From: Pseudomonas fragi
GTDB lineage: Bacteria > Pseudomonadota > Gammaproteobacteria > Pseudomonadales > Pseudomonadaceae
NCBI RefSeq assembly: GCF_025426255.1
Contig: NZ_CP104861.1
Span: 4,340,001 to 4,404,000, forward strand
Length of the DNA stretch: 64,000 bases
Reading direction: 5' to 3'
The stretch's first letter is position 1, and each line of letters begins with the position of its first letter. Positions 8,552 to 17,128 of the stretch are shown here, piece by piece. The translations under genes were made by a program, and so were the position numbers. The notes under the pieces are model-generated. The model saw only the letters and a program-made list of their open reading frames with translations. It had not been told where the DNA came from and ran no database searches.

Positions 8552-9538
8552 ATGACTGTACCTATCGCGATCATCGGCGCCGGCATAGCCGGGCTGGCAG
8601 CAGCAAACACTCTGCACAAGGCAGGACACGCGATTCATCTTTTCGATAAAAGCCGTGGTAGCGGCGGACGCATGTCGAGCAAGCGCAGCGATGTCGGGGT
8701 GCTGGACCTGGGGGCTCAGTACTTCACCGCTCGCGACCGGCGCTTTGTCGATGAAGTCCAACAATGGCAAGCCAATGGCTGGGCCATCGAGTGGGAGCCA
8801 CACCTGTACCACTATAAAAACGGTCAGTTGAGCCCCTCCCCTGACGAGCAGACCCGCTGGGTCGGCAAGCCCCGCATGAGCGCCATTACCCGCGGCCTGC
8901 TAGGCCATCTGCCGGTGAGCTTTGCATGCCAGATCACCGACCTGATACGCGGTGAAAAGCATTGGCACCTGCTGGATGCCGAGGGTGGCGAACACGGCCC
9001 GTTCAGCCACGTCATCATCGCCACCCCGGCGCCGCAAGCCACGTCTCTGCTGGCCAGCGCGCCAAAACTGGCAAGCACTGCAGCAGGGGTAAAAATGGAA
9101 CCTGCCTGGGCCGTCGCCCTGGCCTTTGAATCACCACTCGACACGCCGATGGAAGGCTGCTTCGTACAAGGCAGCCCGCTTGACTGGCTGGCCAGAAACC
9201 GCAGTAAACCAGGGCGTGACCACCAGCCTGACACTTGGGTTTTGCACGCGACCAGTGCCTGGAGCAAACAAAATCTCGACTTGCCTAAAGAGGCTGTCAT
9301 CGAACAACTGCATGGTGCATTTGCCGAGCTAATGCACTTCCCTACCCCAGCGCCGATTTTCACCCTGGCCCACCGCTGGCTCTACGCCCGACCAGCCGCA
9401 GCCCATGAATGGGGGGCTCTGGCGGATTCCGACCTGGGCCTGTACGCCTGCGGCGACTGGTGCCTGTCGGGCCGTGTCGAAGGTGCATGGTTGAGCGGCC
9501 AGGAGGCAGCGCGCCGGTTGATCGAGCATCTGGATTAA
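8552..9538 (+). CDS. Renalase-like NAD(P)/FAD-dependent oxidoreductase
   Basis: A 328-residue flavoprotein. It opens with the dinucleotide-binding motif IAIIGAGIAGLAAANTL and the second motif GSGGRMSSKR. LDLGAQYFTARDRRF is typical of the renalase/amine oxidase-like group. The C-terminal FAD motif is LYACGDWCLSGRVEGAWLSG. The start at MTVPIAIIG is preferred because ACGAGG precedes it; the frame extends 8 codons further. The substrate is unknown. Its upstream TGTACA motif and the adjacent photolyase operon suggest it belongs to the same light-response regulon. Confidence 0.82.
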   Translation: MTVPIAIIGAGIAGLAAANTLHKAGHAIHLFDKSRGSGGRMSSKRSDVGVLDLGAQYFTARDRRFVDEVQQWQANGWAIEWEPHLYHYKNGQLSPSPDEQTRWVGKPRMSAITRGLLGHLPVSFACQITDLIRGEKHWHLLDAEGGEHGPFSHVIIATPAPQATSLLASAPKLASTAAGVKMEPAWAVALAFESPLDTPMEGCFVQGSPLDWLARNRSKPGRDHQPDTWVLHATSAWSKQNLDLPKEAVIEQLHGAFAELMHFPTPAPIFTLAHRWLYARPAAAHEWGALADSDLGLYACGDWCLSGRVEGAWLSGQEAARRLIEHLD

Positions 9539-9544
9539 TACCCC

Positions 9545-9575
9545 GTAGCCGCTGGCTGCGTTCGGCAGCGGCTAC
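9545..9575. repeat. REP-like inverted repeat (GTAGCCGCTG)
   Basis: GTAGCCGCTG (9545-9554) and CAGCGGCTAC (9566-9575) form a 10-bp perfect stem right after the FAD oxidoreductase stop. It is the same repeat family as at 1098 and 17591. It may serve as the transcript end of the upstream gene. Confidence 0.65.
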
Positions 9576-9603
9576 GAGAGTTCTCGCCACCCACCCAAAT
9601 ACC

Positions 9604-9677
9604 TGTACAAGTAATTTGACTTGTACAACATCAGGCTTATGATGAACCAAGGTTGTACATCGAATAAAAGATGTACA
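9604..9677 (+). promoter_or_regulatory. Light-stress operon promoter with four TGTACA boxes
   Basis: TTGACT (9616-9621) and TATGAT (9638-9643) with a 16-base spacer form a good sigma70 promoter. TGTACA occurs four times, at 9604, 9622, 9654 and 9672. The boxes form two pairs with identical 18-base periods and straddle the promoter. Short-spacer AT/TGTACA sites overlapping the -35 are what the MerR-type LitR/CarH family binds, so the regulator encoded by the second gene of this operon is the likely ligand. Binding itself is inference. Confidence 0.6.
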
Positions 9678-9700
9678 AGTAATTCTTGGAGGTTCGTCAC

Positions 9701-10669
9701 ATGGCCAGCGCCGTCTCAACCCAGCACAAACCGAAAATCGCCATCAGCGCCTGCTTGCTGGGGGCCGAGGTTCGTTTCAACGGCGGGCATAAAGAGTCGC
9801 GACTGTGCAGCCAGGCCCTGAGTGAACACTTCGAATTTGTCCCGCTCTGCCCCGAAGTCGCCATCGGCCTGGGCATCCCGCGCCAACCCGTGCGCCTGGT
9901 GGGCAGCCCTGCACAGCCACAAGCCGTAGGCAGTGTCGACAGCACGTTGAACGTGACCCAACCCTTGCACGACTACGGGCTGGAGATGGCCGCCGCGCAC
10001 ACCGATATTAGCGGCTACATCTTTATGCAGAAGTCACCGTCCTGCGGCCTGGAGCGGGTCAAGGTCTATCAGGACGGCGGCCGCCCTGCCGAGTTGAGCG
10101 GGCGCGGCATTTACGCCCAAGCGTTTTGCGCCGCACACCCTGACTTGCCTGTGGAGGAAGACGGCCGATTGAATGACCCGGTTCTGCGCGAGAACTTCCT
10201 GATCCGGGTTTATGCGTACAGCGCCTGGCAGGCATTGCTCAAAACCGGGATCACCCGCCGCTCTCTGACAGATTTTCACGCCTGCTATAAATACCAGCTC
10301 ATGGCCCACCACCCCGCGCAGTACAGAACACTGGGCAATATGCTGGGCCGTATTGGCAAAAACGACCCACGCGAGATCGCCTCGCAGTACTTCAGCGAAC
10401 TGATGAAAGCGCTGAAACAATGTGCCACACGCCGCACCCACACCAATGTGCTGCAACACATCAGCGGCTACCTTAAGCAATCCATCAGCCCTGAAGACAA
10501 GCAGGAAGTGCAGCAATTGATTGGTCAGTACCTGCACGGCATCGTACCGCTGGTGGTGCCGCTGACCTTGCTCAAGCATCACTTTCGCCTGCATCCGCAC
10601 CCTTATATTTCGCGCCAGGTTTACCTGCAGCCGCACCCGGAAAATCTCAGCCTGCGCAATGCGATCTGA
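9701..10669 (+). CDS. TudS (DUF523)-DUF1722 fusion, putative thiouracil desulfidase
   Basis: A 322-residue two-domain protein. Residues about 10-155 are DUF523/TudS, with three conserved cysteines: C18 (ISACLLG), C50 (PLCPE) and C115 (KSPSCGLE). These ligate the [4Fe-4S] cluster that removes sulfur from thiouracil in characterised TudS enzymes. Residues about 185-310 are DUF1722, the YbgA domain that precedes phrB in E. coli. The start ATG at 9701 has TTGGAGG upstream. It is the first gene of an eight-gene operon and the regulator gene starts 2 bases after its stop. Thiolated bases absorb near-UV light, which fits an operon with photolyase. Confidence 0.85.
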   Translation: MASAVSTQHKPKIAISACLLGAEVRFNGGHKESRLCSQALSEHFEFVPLCPEVAIGLGIPRQPVRLVGSPAQPQAVGSVDSTLNVTQPLHDYGLEMAAAHTDISGYIFMQKSPSCGLERVKVYQDGGRPAELSGRGIYAQAFCAAHPDLPVEEDGRLNDPVLRENFLIRVYAYSAWQALLKTGITRRSLTDFHACYKYQLMAHHPAQYRTLGNMLGRIGKNDPREIASQYFSELMKALKQCATRRTHTNVLQHISGYLKQSISPEDKQEVQQLIGQYLHGIVPLVVPLTLLKHHFRLHPHPYISRQVYLQPHPENLSLRNAI

Positions 10670-10671
10670 CC

Positions 10672-11607
10672 ATGAATGACGACCGGATCATGCCCAATAC
10701 CCCCGATGCCGACTATAGCCAGGCACTGGCTGAAGGCTGGCAGCCGATCCGGGAAGTGGCCCGTATCACCGGAGTAAATGCCGTGACCCTGCGCGCTTGG
10801 GAACGGCGTTACGGCCTGATCGTTCCGCACCGTACGGCCAAGGGCCATCGGCTGTTCTCGGCCGAACATATCCTGCGTATCCGACACATTCTGACCTGGC
10901 TCAATCGTGGAGTACCGGTCAGCCAGGTCAAACCGCTGCTCGATATTGCGCCAGCATTCCGTGAACCTGTCGGTAACGACTGGCAGGCGTGGCGCCAGGC
11001 CCTGACGCTGGCCATCACCGAACTGGCCGAGCGCAAGCTCGATGACAACTTTAATCAGGTCATGTCGCTGTATCCGGCACAAACGCTGTGCGAGCAGTTG
11101 CTGATCCCGCTGTTAAGCGAGCTGGAACAACGCTGGCAGGGCCAGTTCGGGGCGCAGCTGGAGCGAGTGTTCTTCAGTTCATGGCTGCGCAGCAAGTTAG
11201 GTGCCCGGATCTACCACAACAATCGCTCGCTCAAAGGGGCGCCCATCCTGCTGATCAACCATTCGCCCCAGTATTTCGAAGCACACCTCTGGCTCACCGC
11301 CTGGCTGGTGAGCAGCAGCCATTGCCCGGTGGAGGTGTTCGACGGCCCCCTGCCCAACGGGGAGCTGGCATTAGCCGCTGAACGCCTCAAGTCCCCTGCG
11401 GTGGTGCTCTATTCGAGCCAGACCCTCAACCCCCAACAGCTGCCAAAGCTGCTCAATGGTATCGATTGCCCGACTCTGATTGCCGGACCAACGGTATGCA
11501 TCCATAGCGCCGAGTTAGCCGTATGTACCACTGAAATCCCAGGATTGTTCCTGGCGCTTGATCCGCTTGAGGCCCATCAACGGCTCAGTCAGCTCGGACT
11601 CTTCTAG
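10672..11607 (+). CDS. MerR-family light-response regulator (class II LitR-like)
   Basis: A 311-residue regulator. The N-terminal winged helix is WQPIREVARITGVNAVTLRAWERRYGL...TAKGHRLFSAEH. The rest resembles the helical-bundle plus B12-binding-like fold of LitR/CarH, but no DxHxxG cobalamin-ligating motif is present. It therefore belongs with the cobalamin-independent class II proteins described in Pseudomonas. These are known to repress light-inducible genes such as phrB and to depend on a partner photosensor. The start is uncertain: ATG at 10672 lacks a clear Shine-Dalgarno and an in-frame ATG at 10690 is possible. Translation is probably coupled to the TudS gene. Autoregulation through the TGTACA boxes is likely. 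Confidence 0.82.
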   Translation: MNDDRIMPNTPDADYSQALAEGWQPIREVARITGVNAVTLRAWERRYGLIVPHRTAKGHRLFSAEHILRIRHILTWLNRGVPVSQVKPLLDIAPAFREPVGNDWQAWRQALTLAITELAERKLDDNFNQVMSLYPAQTLCEQLLIPLLSELEQRWQGQFGAQLERVFFSSWLRSKLGARIYHNNRSLKGAPILLINHSPQYFEAHLWLTAWLVSSSHCPVEVFDGPLPNGELALAAERLKSPAVVLYSSQTLNPQQLPKLLNGIDCPTLIAGPTVCIHSAELAVCTTEIPGLFLALDPLEAHQRLSQLGLF

Positions 11608-11620
11608 TCAAGGAATCAAC

Positions 11621-13066
11621 ATGCAACTGATCTGGCTGCGCAGCGATTTGCGCCACTACGACAACACCGCCCTGAGCGCCGCCGCCACACGCGGCCCAAC
11701 CGTGGCCGTTTACCTCATCAGCCCTGATCAATGGCGGGCCCATGACGACGCGCCGTGCAAGGTCGACTTCTGGCTGCGCAACCTGCGCCCCCTAAGCGAC
11801 AGCCTGCAGCAGCTCAATATCCCGCTGCTGATTCGTACCGCTGCAACCTGGGATCAGGCTCCGGCGGTCCTCCTTGAGTTGTGCCAGCAACTGGGTATCG
11901 AGGCGGTCCACGCCAACCAGGAATACGGGATCAACGAAACCCGTCGCGATAAAGCAGTGGCTCAAGCCCTTGACGCCAAGGGCATTGAATTTCACAGCTA
12001 CCTCGACCAACTGCTGTTCCAGCCAGGCAGCATCCTGACGCAGTCCGGCTCGTACTTTCAGGTGTTTAGTCAATTTCGCAAGGTCTGCTACAACCGCCTG
12101 CACATGGCCATGCCGCAAATTGTCGCCAGCCCCAAGGCCCAAGCGCCGTTGCACGTCACACGCGACCCCCTGCCTGAAACAGTTGACGGTTTTGCTGTGC
12201 CCGGTGCGGCGTTACGGGCGCTATGGCCAGCGGGGGAAGAGGAAGCTCGGCAACGTCTGGCGCAGTTTGCCGACGAACAGATTGAATACTACAAGGACCA
12301 GCGCGACCTGCCGGCCAGACCCGGCACCAGCCAGCTTTCGGCCTATCTGGCAGCGGGCGTTATCTCCCCCCGGCAGTGCCTGCATGCCGCCCTTCAAAGC
12401 AACAACGGTGAGTTTGAAAGCGGCAGCCCCGGCGTATCTACCTGGATCACGGAGCTGCTATGGCGCGAGTTCTACAAGCACATTCTGGTGGGTTACCCAC
12501 GGGTCTCGCGGCACCGCGCCTTTCGCCCCGAAACAGAGTTTCTGCCGTGGCGTGACGCGCCCACTGAACTGGCCGCCTGGAAACAGGGCTGTACGGGCTT
12601 CCCGATCATTGACGCGGCCATCAGACAACTGCTGCAAACCGGCTGGATGCACAACCGCCTGCGTATGGTAGTAGCGATGTTCCTGACCAAGAACCTGTTG
12701 ATCGACTGGCGTGAAGGCGAACGTTTTTTTATGCAGCACTTGATCGACGGCGACCTGGCCGCCAACAACGGCGGCTGGCAGTGGAGCTCTTCCACCGGCA
12801 CCGACTCCGTGCCGTATTTTCGAATCTTCAACCCGCTGACTCAGTCAGAGCGCTTCGACCCCGAAGGTCGATTTATCAAGCACTGGCTGCCCGAACTGGC
12901 GGACCTGAATAAAAAACAGCTGCACAACCCCGCCTTGATTGGCGGACTGTTTGGCGTGGCCAATTACCCGGTCCCCATCGTTAACTTGAGCCAAAGCCGC
13001 GACCGCGCCCTGAGCGCTTTCAAAAATCTGCCATCACGGCAAATGCTGGAGGTGAGCCATGGCTGA
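11621..13066 (+). CDS. phrB: Deoxyribodipyrimidine photolyase (class I CPD)
   Basis: A 481-residue FAD flavoprotein that splits cyclobutane pyrimidine dimers using blue light. The antenna domain opens with MQLIWLRSDLRHYDNTALSAA. The FAD domain carries GTSQLSAYLAAGVISPRQCL, WITELLWREFYKHIL, and the signature NNGGWQWSSSTGTDSVPYFRIFNP. The start has AAGGAAT 8 bases upstream; the frame runs back into the regulator gene, but those codons lack family similarity. Its stop overlaps the SDR start by 8 bases. Confidence 0.96.
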   Translation: MQLIWLRSDLRHYDNTALSAAATRGPTVAVYLISPDQWRAHDDAPCKVDFWLRNLRPLSDSLQQLNIPLLIRTAATWDQAPAVLLELCQQLGIEAVHANQEYGINETRRDKAVAQALDAKGIEFHSYLDQLLFQPGSILTQSGSYFQVFSQFRKVCYNRLHMAMPQIVASPKAQAPLHVTRDPLPETVDGFAVPGAALRALWPAGEEEARQRLAQFADEQIEYYKDQRDLPARPGTSQLSAYLAAGVISPRQCLHAALQSNNGEFESGSPGVSTWITELLWREFYKHILVGYPRVSRHRAFRPETEFLPWRDAPTELAAWKQGCTGFPIIDAAIRQLLQTGWMHNRLRMVVAMFLTKNLLIDWREGERFFMQHLIDGDLAANNGGWQWSSSTGTDSVPYFRIFNPLTQSERFDPEGRFIKHWLPELADLNKKQLHNPALIGGLFGVANYPVPIVNLSQSRDRALSAFKNLPSRQMLEVSHG

Positions 13067-13829
13067 CGGGCGGCGGATCTGGCTGACGGGCGCCAGCAGC
13101 GGGATTGGCGCGCACATGGCGCAGACATTGCTCGAAGGCGGCGCTCGGCTGGCATTGAGCGCCCGCACGCTGGAGCCCCTGAAAGCCTTGGCCGACCGTT
13201 ACCCTGGGCAAGTTTTGCTGGTGCCCGGCGACTTGACCGACAGTGCGCAAGTACGCGAAATCGGCAAGCGCATCGCGCAAGCCTGGGGCGCACTGGACAG
13301 CGTGATCCTCAACGCCGGGACCTGTGAATATGTCGACGTCCGTCAGTTCGACGCGGCGCTGGTCGAGCGCGTGGTGCGCACCAACCTGCTGGCCAGCAGC
13401 TATTGCCTTGAAAGTGCTCTGCCTTTACTGCGCGCAGGTTCGCGCCCGCATCTGGTAGGGGTGGTCAGCTCCGTCACCTATTGGGCATTACCACGGGCCG
13501 AGGCGTACGGAGCATCGAAAGCGGGCCTGCGCTACTTGCTCGAATCGTTGCGTATCGATCTGGCTCAGGAAGGCATCGACGTCACCTTGGTCAGCCCTGG
13601 TTTTGTCGACACTCCGCTCACCGAAAACAATGACTTCCCAATGCCCATGCGCTGGTCCGCGCAAAAAGCTGCACGGCATATTTGCCAGCGCCTGGACAAA
13701 CACCCGCTGGAAATCGCATTCCCCACAGTATTTATCGCCACCTTGCGGTTGTTGGCAAACTTGCCAAAACGCCTGCAAGTGGCGCTAGGCAAACGCCTGG
13801 CAAGGACCTCAGACGGTAAGCCATCATGA
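13059..13829 (+). CDS. Short-chain dehydrogenase/reductase of the light-stress operon
   Basis: A 256-residue classical SDR: cofactor motif TGASSGIG, structural NAG (ILNAGTCEY), catalytic Ser in VVSSVTYW, and YGASKAG (Tyr and Lys). The hydrophobic C-terminus (FIATLRLLANLPKRLQVALGKRL) suggests membrane association, as in lipid-acting SDRs. The substrate is unknown. The conserved company of DUF1365, CFA-synthase-like and amine-oxidase-like genes points to modification of membrane lipids. Start overlaps phrB, stop overlaps the next gene by 4 bases (ATGA). Confidence 0.88.
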   Translation: MADGRRIWLTGASSGIGAHMAQTLLEGGARLALSARTLEPLKALADRYPGQVLLVPGDLTDSAQVREIGKRIAQAWGALDSVILNAGTCEYVDVRQFDAALVERVVRTNLLASSYCLESALPLLRAGSRPHLVGVVSSVTYWALPRAEAYGASKAGLRYLLESLRIDLAQEGIDVTLVSPGFVDTPLTENNDFPMPMRWSAQKAARHICQRLDKHPLEIAFPTVFIATLRLLANLPKRLQVALGKRLARTSDGKPS

Positions 13830-15073
13830 AAATCGCGATCATTGGCAGCGGCATTTCGGGGCTGACCTGCGGCTACTTGTTGCACAAGGAACACGATATC
13901 AGCGTGTTCGAGACCAGTGACTGGGTAGGCGGCCACACCCACACCGTATGGGTGAACGTCGAAGGGAAAACCTATGCCGTGGACACTGGGTTCATTGTAT
14001 TCAACGACTGGACTTATCCCAATTTCATCAAGCTGATGGACCAGTTAGGGGTTCGCTCCAAAGCCACTGAAATGAGTTTTTCAGTGCACGACACTGACAG
14101 CAAACTCGAATACAACGGCAATACCCTCAATAGCTTGTTTGCCCAGCGCAGCAACCTGTTGTCGCCCAGGTTCTGGGGCATGTTGCGCGATATTTTACGT
14201 TTCAATCGCCAAGCCATTCGTGATCTGGACGAACAGCGTATTGCCAGCGACACCCAACTGGGCGACTACCTGCAACAACAGGGTTATGGGTCGCGCTTTA
14301 TCGAGCACTATATCGTTCCGATGGGGGCCGCAATCTGGTCCATGTCATTGGCCGATATGCTGACCTTTCCGCTGCAGTTTTTTGTGCGTTTCTTCAAGAA
14401 TCACGGTTTGCTCAGCGTCAGCAATCGCCCGCAATGGCGTGTGATTGAAGGCGGCTCAAGTGCTTACATAAAACCGTTGATCGCAGGCTTTTCCGACCGA
14501 ATTCGTCTCAATTGCCCGGTCATGCAGGTAGCGCGCAATGAACAGGGGGTTCTTGTACATAGCGCCAGGGGCACTGAATACTTCGATAAGGTGATCTTTG
14601 CCTGCCATAGCGACCAGGCCCTCAGCCTGCTGGCCAAGCCCTCGACCGCAGAGAAGCAAATCCTGGGGGCGATGCCCTATTACAATAATGACGTAGTACT
14701 GCACACCGACACCCGCCTGCTGCCGGACCGGAAACTGGCATGGGCCAGCTGGAATTATCGATTGGGCGCAGCAGGGCAAAAACGTGCGGCTGTGACCTAC
14801 AACATGAATATCCTGCAAGGTATTCAGAGCGACGCGACTTTGTGCGTCAGTCTCAATCAAACCTCAGCGATTGATCCGTTCAAAGTACTGGCCAGCTACA
14901 CCTATGCCCACCCGCAATACAGCCTGGACGCCGTTGCCGCACAAGCGCGCTGGAAAGAATTGCTGGGCGAGCAGCACAGCTATTTTTGCGGTGCCTATTG
15001 GGCCAGCGGCTTTCATGAGGATGGCGTGGTCAGCGCCTTGCGCGTGGCCCAAGCCTTTGGCCAGCACCTATGA
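13826..15073 (+). CDS. FAD-dependent amine oxidase-like oxidoreductase
   Basis: A 415-residue flavoprotein: N-terminal KIAIIGSGISGLTCGYLL and VFETSDWVGGHTHT dinucleotide motifs, AVDTGFIVFND, and C-terminal YFCGAYWASGFHEDGVVSAL, which contacts FAD. It belongs to the group annotated as NAD/FAD-binding proteins next to CFA synthase-like genes. A desaturase or oxidase acting on acyl chains is a reasonable guess but not shown. Coupled by 4-base overlaps to the genes on both sides. Confidence 0.87.
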   Translation: MKIAIIGSGISGLTCGYLLHKEHDISVFETSDWVGGHTHTVWVNVEGKTYAVDTGFIVFNDWTYPNFIKLMDQLGVRSKATEMSFSVHDTDSKLEYNGNTLNSLFAQRSNLLSPRFWGMLRDILRFNRQAIRDLDEQRIASDTQLGDYLQQQGYGSRFIEHYIVPMGAAIWSMSLADMLTFPLQFFVRFFKNHGLLSVSNRPQWRVIEGGSSAYIKPLIAGFSDRIRLNCPVMQVARNEQGVLVHSARGTEYFDKVIFACHSDQALSLLAKPSTAEKQILGAMPYYNNDVVLHTDTRLLPDRKLAWASWNYRLGAAGQKRAAVTYNMNILQGIQSDATLCVSLNQTSAIDPFKVLASYTYAHPQYSLDAVAAQARWKELLGEQHSYFCGAYWASGFHEDGVVSALRVAQAFGQHL

Positions 15074-15870
15074 ACAGCGCCCTGTACAGCGGCTGGATTG
15101 CCCATCGACGCTTTGCGCCGACCATCCATGCGTTCCGCTATCAGATCGGTCTGTTGTATCTGGACCTGGATGAGCAAGACGCTGTACTCGGGCTATCACC
15201 GCTGGCCGGAAAAAGCCGCTTTGCACCCTTCTCCTTTCGTGAAACCGATTACCTGAAAACCTTCACCACAACCGGCATGCGCTTGATTGACGCGGTTCGC
15301 CAGCAAGTAAGTGCTGCTTTAGGGCATACGCCGCAAGGCTCGATCTGTTTACTGACACAAGCCCGCAGCTGGGGGCTGTCCTTCAACCCGGTGAGTTTCT
15401 TTTACTGCTACGAGGCTGACGGAAAACTGGCCGCCATCTTGTGCGAAGTCACCAATACGCCTTGGCGCGAACGCTATCACTACGTGCTCCCGACTCAGGG
15501 GGACGGTTTTCAGCATGCCGTCGTGGCCAAGGCCTTTCACGTCTCGCCCTTTCTGCCACGGGATCTGGAATACCGCATGAGTTTCAGCCCGCCACAGGCC
15601 CGCCTCGGGGTGCATATGGCCGACTGGCAGGGGGAGCTGAAACTGTTTGATGCCACCCTCAACCTGCAGCGCAGCACGCTGGACCGCGCGGGGCTACATC
15701 GCTACTTGCGGCAGTTTCCATGGATGACTGCAAAAACCTGTCTGGCCATTTACTGGCAAGCCTTGCGCCTGTTTCTCAAGCGCACACCGATTTTTTCCCA
15801 TCAGGCCGCCGACGGCGCCTTTCGCATTGCCGCCCTGCAACCCAAGGATAAACGCCATGAAGAGCCCTAG
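15070..15870 (+). CDS. DUF1365 domain-containing protein
   Basis: A 266-residue DUF1365 protein, with typical segments LYSGWIAHRRFAPTIHAFRY, LTQARSWGLSFNPVSFFYCY and AKAFHVSPFLPRDLEYRM. The biochemical function of the family is not known; it almost always travels with a CFA-synthase homologue and a flavoprotein, as here. Its 3' end overlaps the start of the CFA-synthase-like gene by 14 bases. Confidence 0.88.
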   Translation: MNSALYSGWIAHRRFAPTIHAFRYQIGLLYLDLDEQDAVLGLSPLAGKSRFAPFSFRETDYLKTFTTTGMRLIDAVRQQVSAALGHTPQGSICLLTQARSWGLSFNPVSFFYCYEADGKLAAILCEVTNTPWRERYHYVLPTQGDGFQHAVVAKAFHVSPFLPRDLEYRMSFSPPQARLGVHMADWQGELKLFDATLNLQRSTLDRAGLHRYLRQFPWMTAKTCLAIYWQALRLFLKRTPIFSHQAADGAFRIAALQPKDKRHEEP

Positions 15871-17128
15871 CCTGGTGAGCAAATCCTCACTATCGACTAC
15901 CCACAATCTGACCAGCGCGTTGCTGCGCCGTGGGGTCATGCGCCAACTCGGCCAGTTGAAAAATGGCCATTTGGTTGTCATCGAAAATGGCGAACGCCTG
16001 ATGTTCGGTGACAGCACTGCGGGCCTGGCCGGCGAAGTACAGATTCATGATGCAAGCCTGTGGGGCATGATCGCCAGCAACGGCTCGATTGGTGCCGGTG
16101 AAGCCTTTATTCACGGTTACTGGAGTTCCCCCGACCTCACCAAAGTGATCCGGGTGCTGGTCAGCAATATGGAGGTGCTCGATGCCATGGAGGGTGGCCT
16201 CGCCCGTCTGGGCCGCCCACTGATACGCGGCCTGCACTGGATCAATCGCAATACCCGCAAAGGCTCGCAAAAAAACATTGCCGCACATTACGACCTGGGC
16301 AACGAGATGTTTGAACAGTTTCTCGACCCCACGATGATGTATTCAGCGGCACAGTTTTTAAGTGCTGACGACACCCTGGAACAAGCACAACTCAATAAGC
16401 TTGAGCGCATCTGTCAAAAGCTCAACCTCAAGCCCGAAGACCACTTGCTCGAAATCGGCACTGGCTGGGGCAGCATGGCGCTGTTCGCAGCGCAGCATTA
16501 CGGTTGTAAGGTCACGACCACGACGCTGTCCAAAGAGCAATTCGACTACACCAAAGCCCGGGTTGACGCATTAGGCTTACACGATCAGGTGACCTTGCTG
16601 CTGGAGGATTACCGCGATCTGACAGGGCAATACGACAAGCTGGTGTCGATCGAAATGATCGAAGCGGTCGGGCATCATTTTTTGCCCAGTTACTTCAAAC
16701 AATGCTCCCACCTGCTCAAGCCACATGGGCTGATGCTGTTGCAGGCCATCACCATTCGCGAACAGCGTTACGAGCAAGCCAAAAGCAGCGTGGACTTTAT
16801 CCAGCGCTACATTTTCCCAGGTGGCGCGCTGCCCAGCGTAAAAAAAATGCTCGAAATTGTCGGCAAGGACACTGACATGAATCTTATGCACATGGAGGAT
16901 TTTGGCCTGCACTACGCTAAAACCCTGCGTCTGTGGCACGAGAACTTTCGTCGTGCCCACGGTCGATTAACAGAACTGGGCTACGACGAATACTTTCTGC
17001 GCCTGTGGGAGTTTTACCTTTGCTACTGCGAAGGTGGCTTTCTGGAGCGCAGCATCGGCACCGCACAATTGTTGCTGGCCAAACCTGCGGCCATGCCCGA
17101 GCCATTGCTCGGCCGGTTTAATGCTTAA
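15857..17128 (+). CDS. Cyclopropane-fatty-acid synthase-like methyltransferase with altered active site
   Basis: A 423-residue SAM-dependent methyltransferase. An N-terminal lipid-binding domain (about 1-135) is followed by a Rossmann methyltransferase core with the SAM motif LLEIGTGWGSMALF (about 197-210). The bicarbonate-site Glu is kept (E269 in SIEMIEAVG). The E. coli Cfa cysteine (C139, YTCAYW) aligns with Ala164 (YSAAQF), and its His266 (LLHTIG) with Gln296 (LLQAIT). The enzyme may therefore carry out methyl or methylene transfer other than cyclopropanation, such as the step towards furan fatty acids known for photo-oxidative operons. The start at 15857 follows AAGGA. Confidence 0.87.
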   Translation: MKSPSLVSKSSLSTTHNLTSALLRRGVMRQLGQLKNGHLVVIENGERLMFGDSTAGLAGEVQIHDASLWGMIASNGSIGAGEAFIHGYWSSPDLTKVIRVLVSNMEVLDAMEGGLARLGRPLIRGLHWINRNTRKGSQKNIAAHYDLGNEMFEQFLDPTMMYSAAQFLSADDTLEQAQLNKLERICQKLNLKPEDHLLEIGTGWGSMALFAAQHYGCKVTTTTLSKEQFDYTKARVDALGLHDQVTLLLEDYRDLTGQYDKLVSIEMIEAVGHHFLPSYFKQCSHLLKPHGLMLLQAITIREQRYEQAKSSVDFIQRYIFPGGALPSVKKMLEIVGKDTDMNLMHMEDFGLHYAKTLRLWHENFRRAHGRLTELGYDEYFLRLWEFYLCYCEGGFLERSIGTAQLLLAKPAAMPEPLLGRFNA

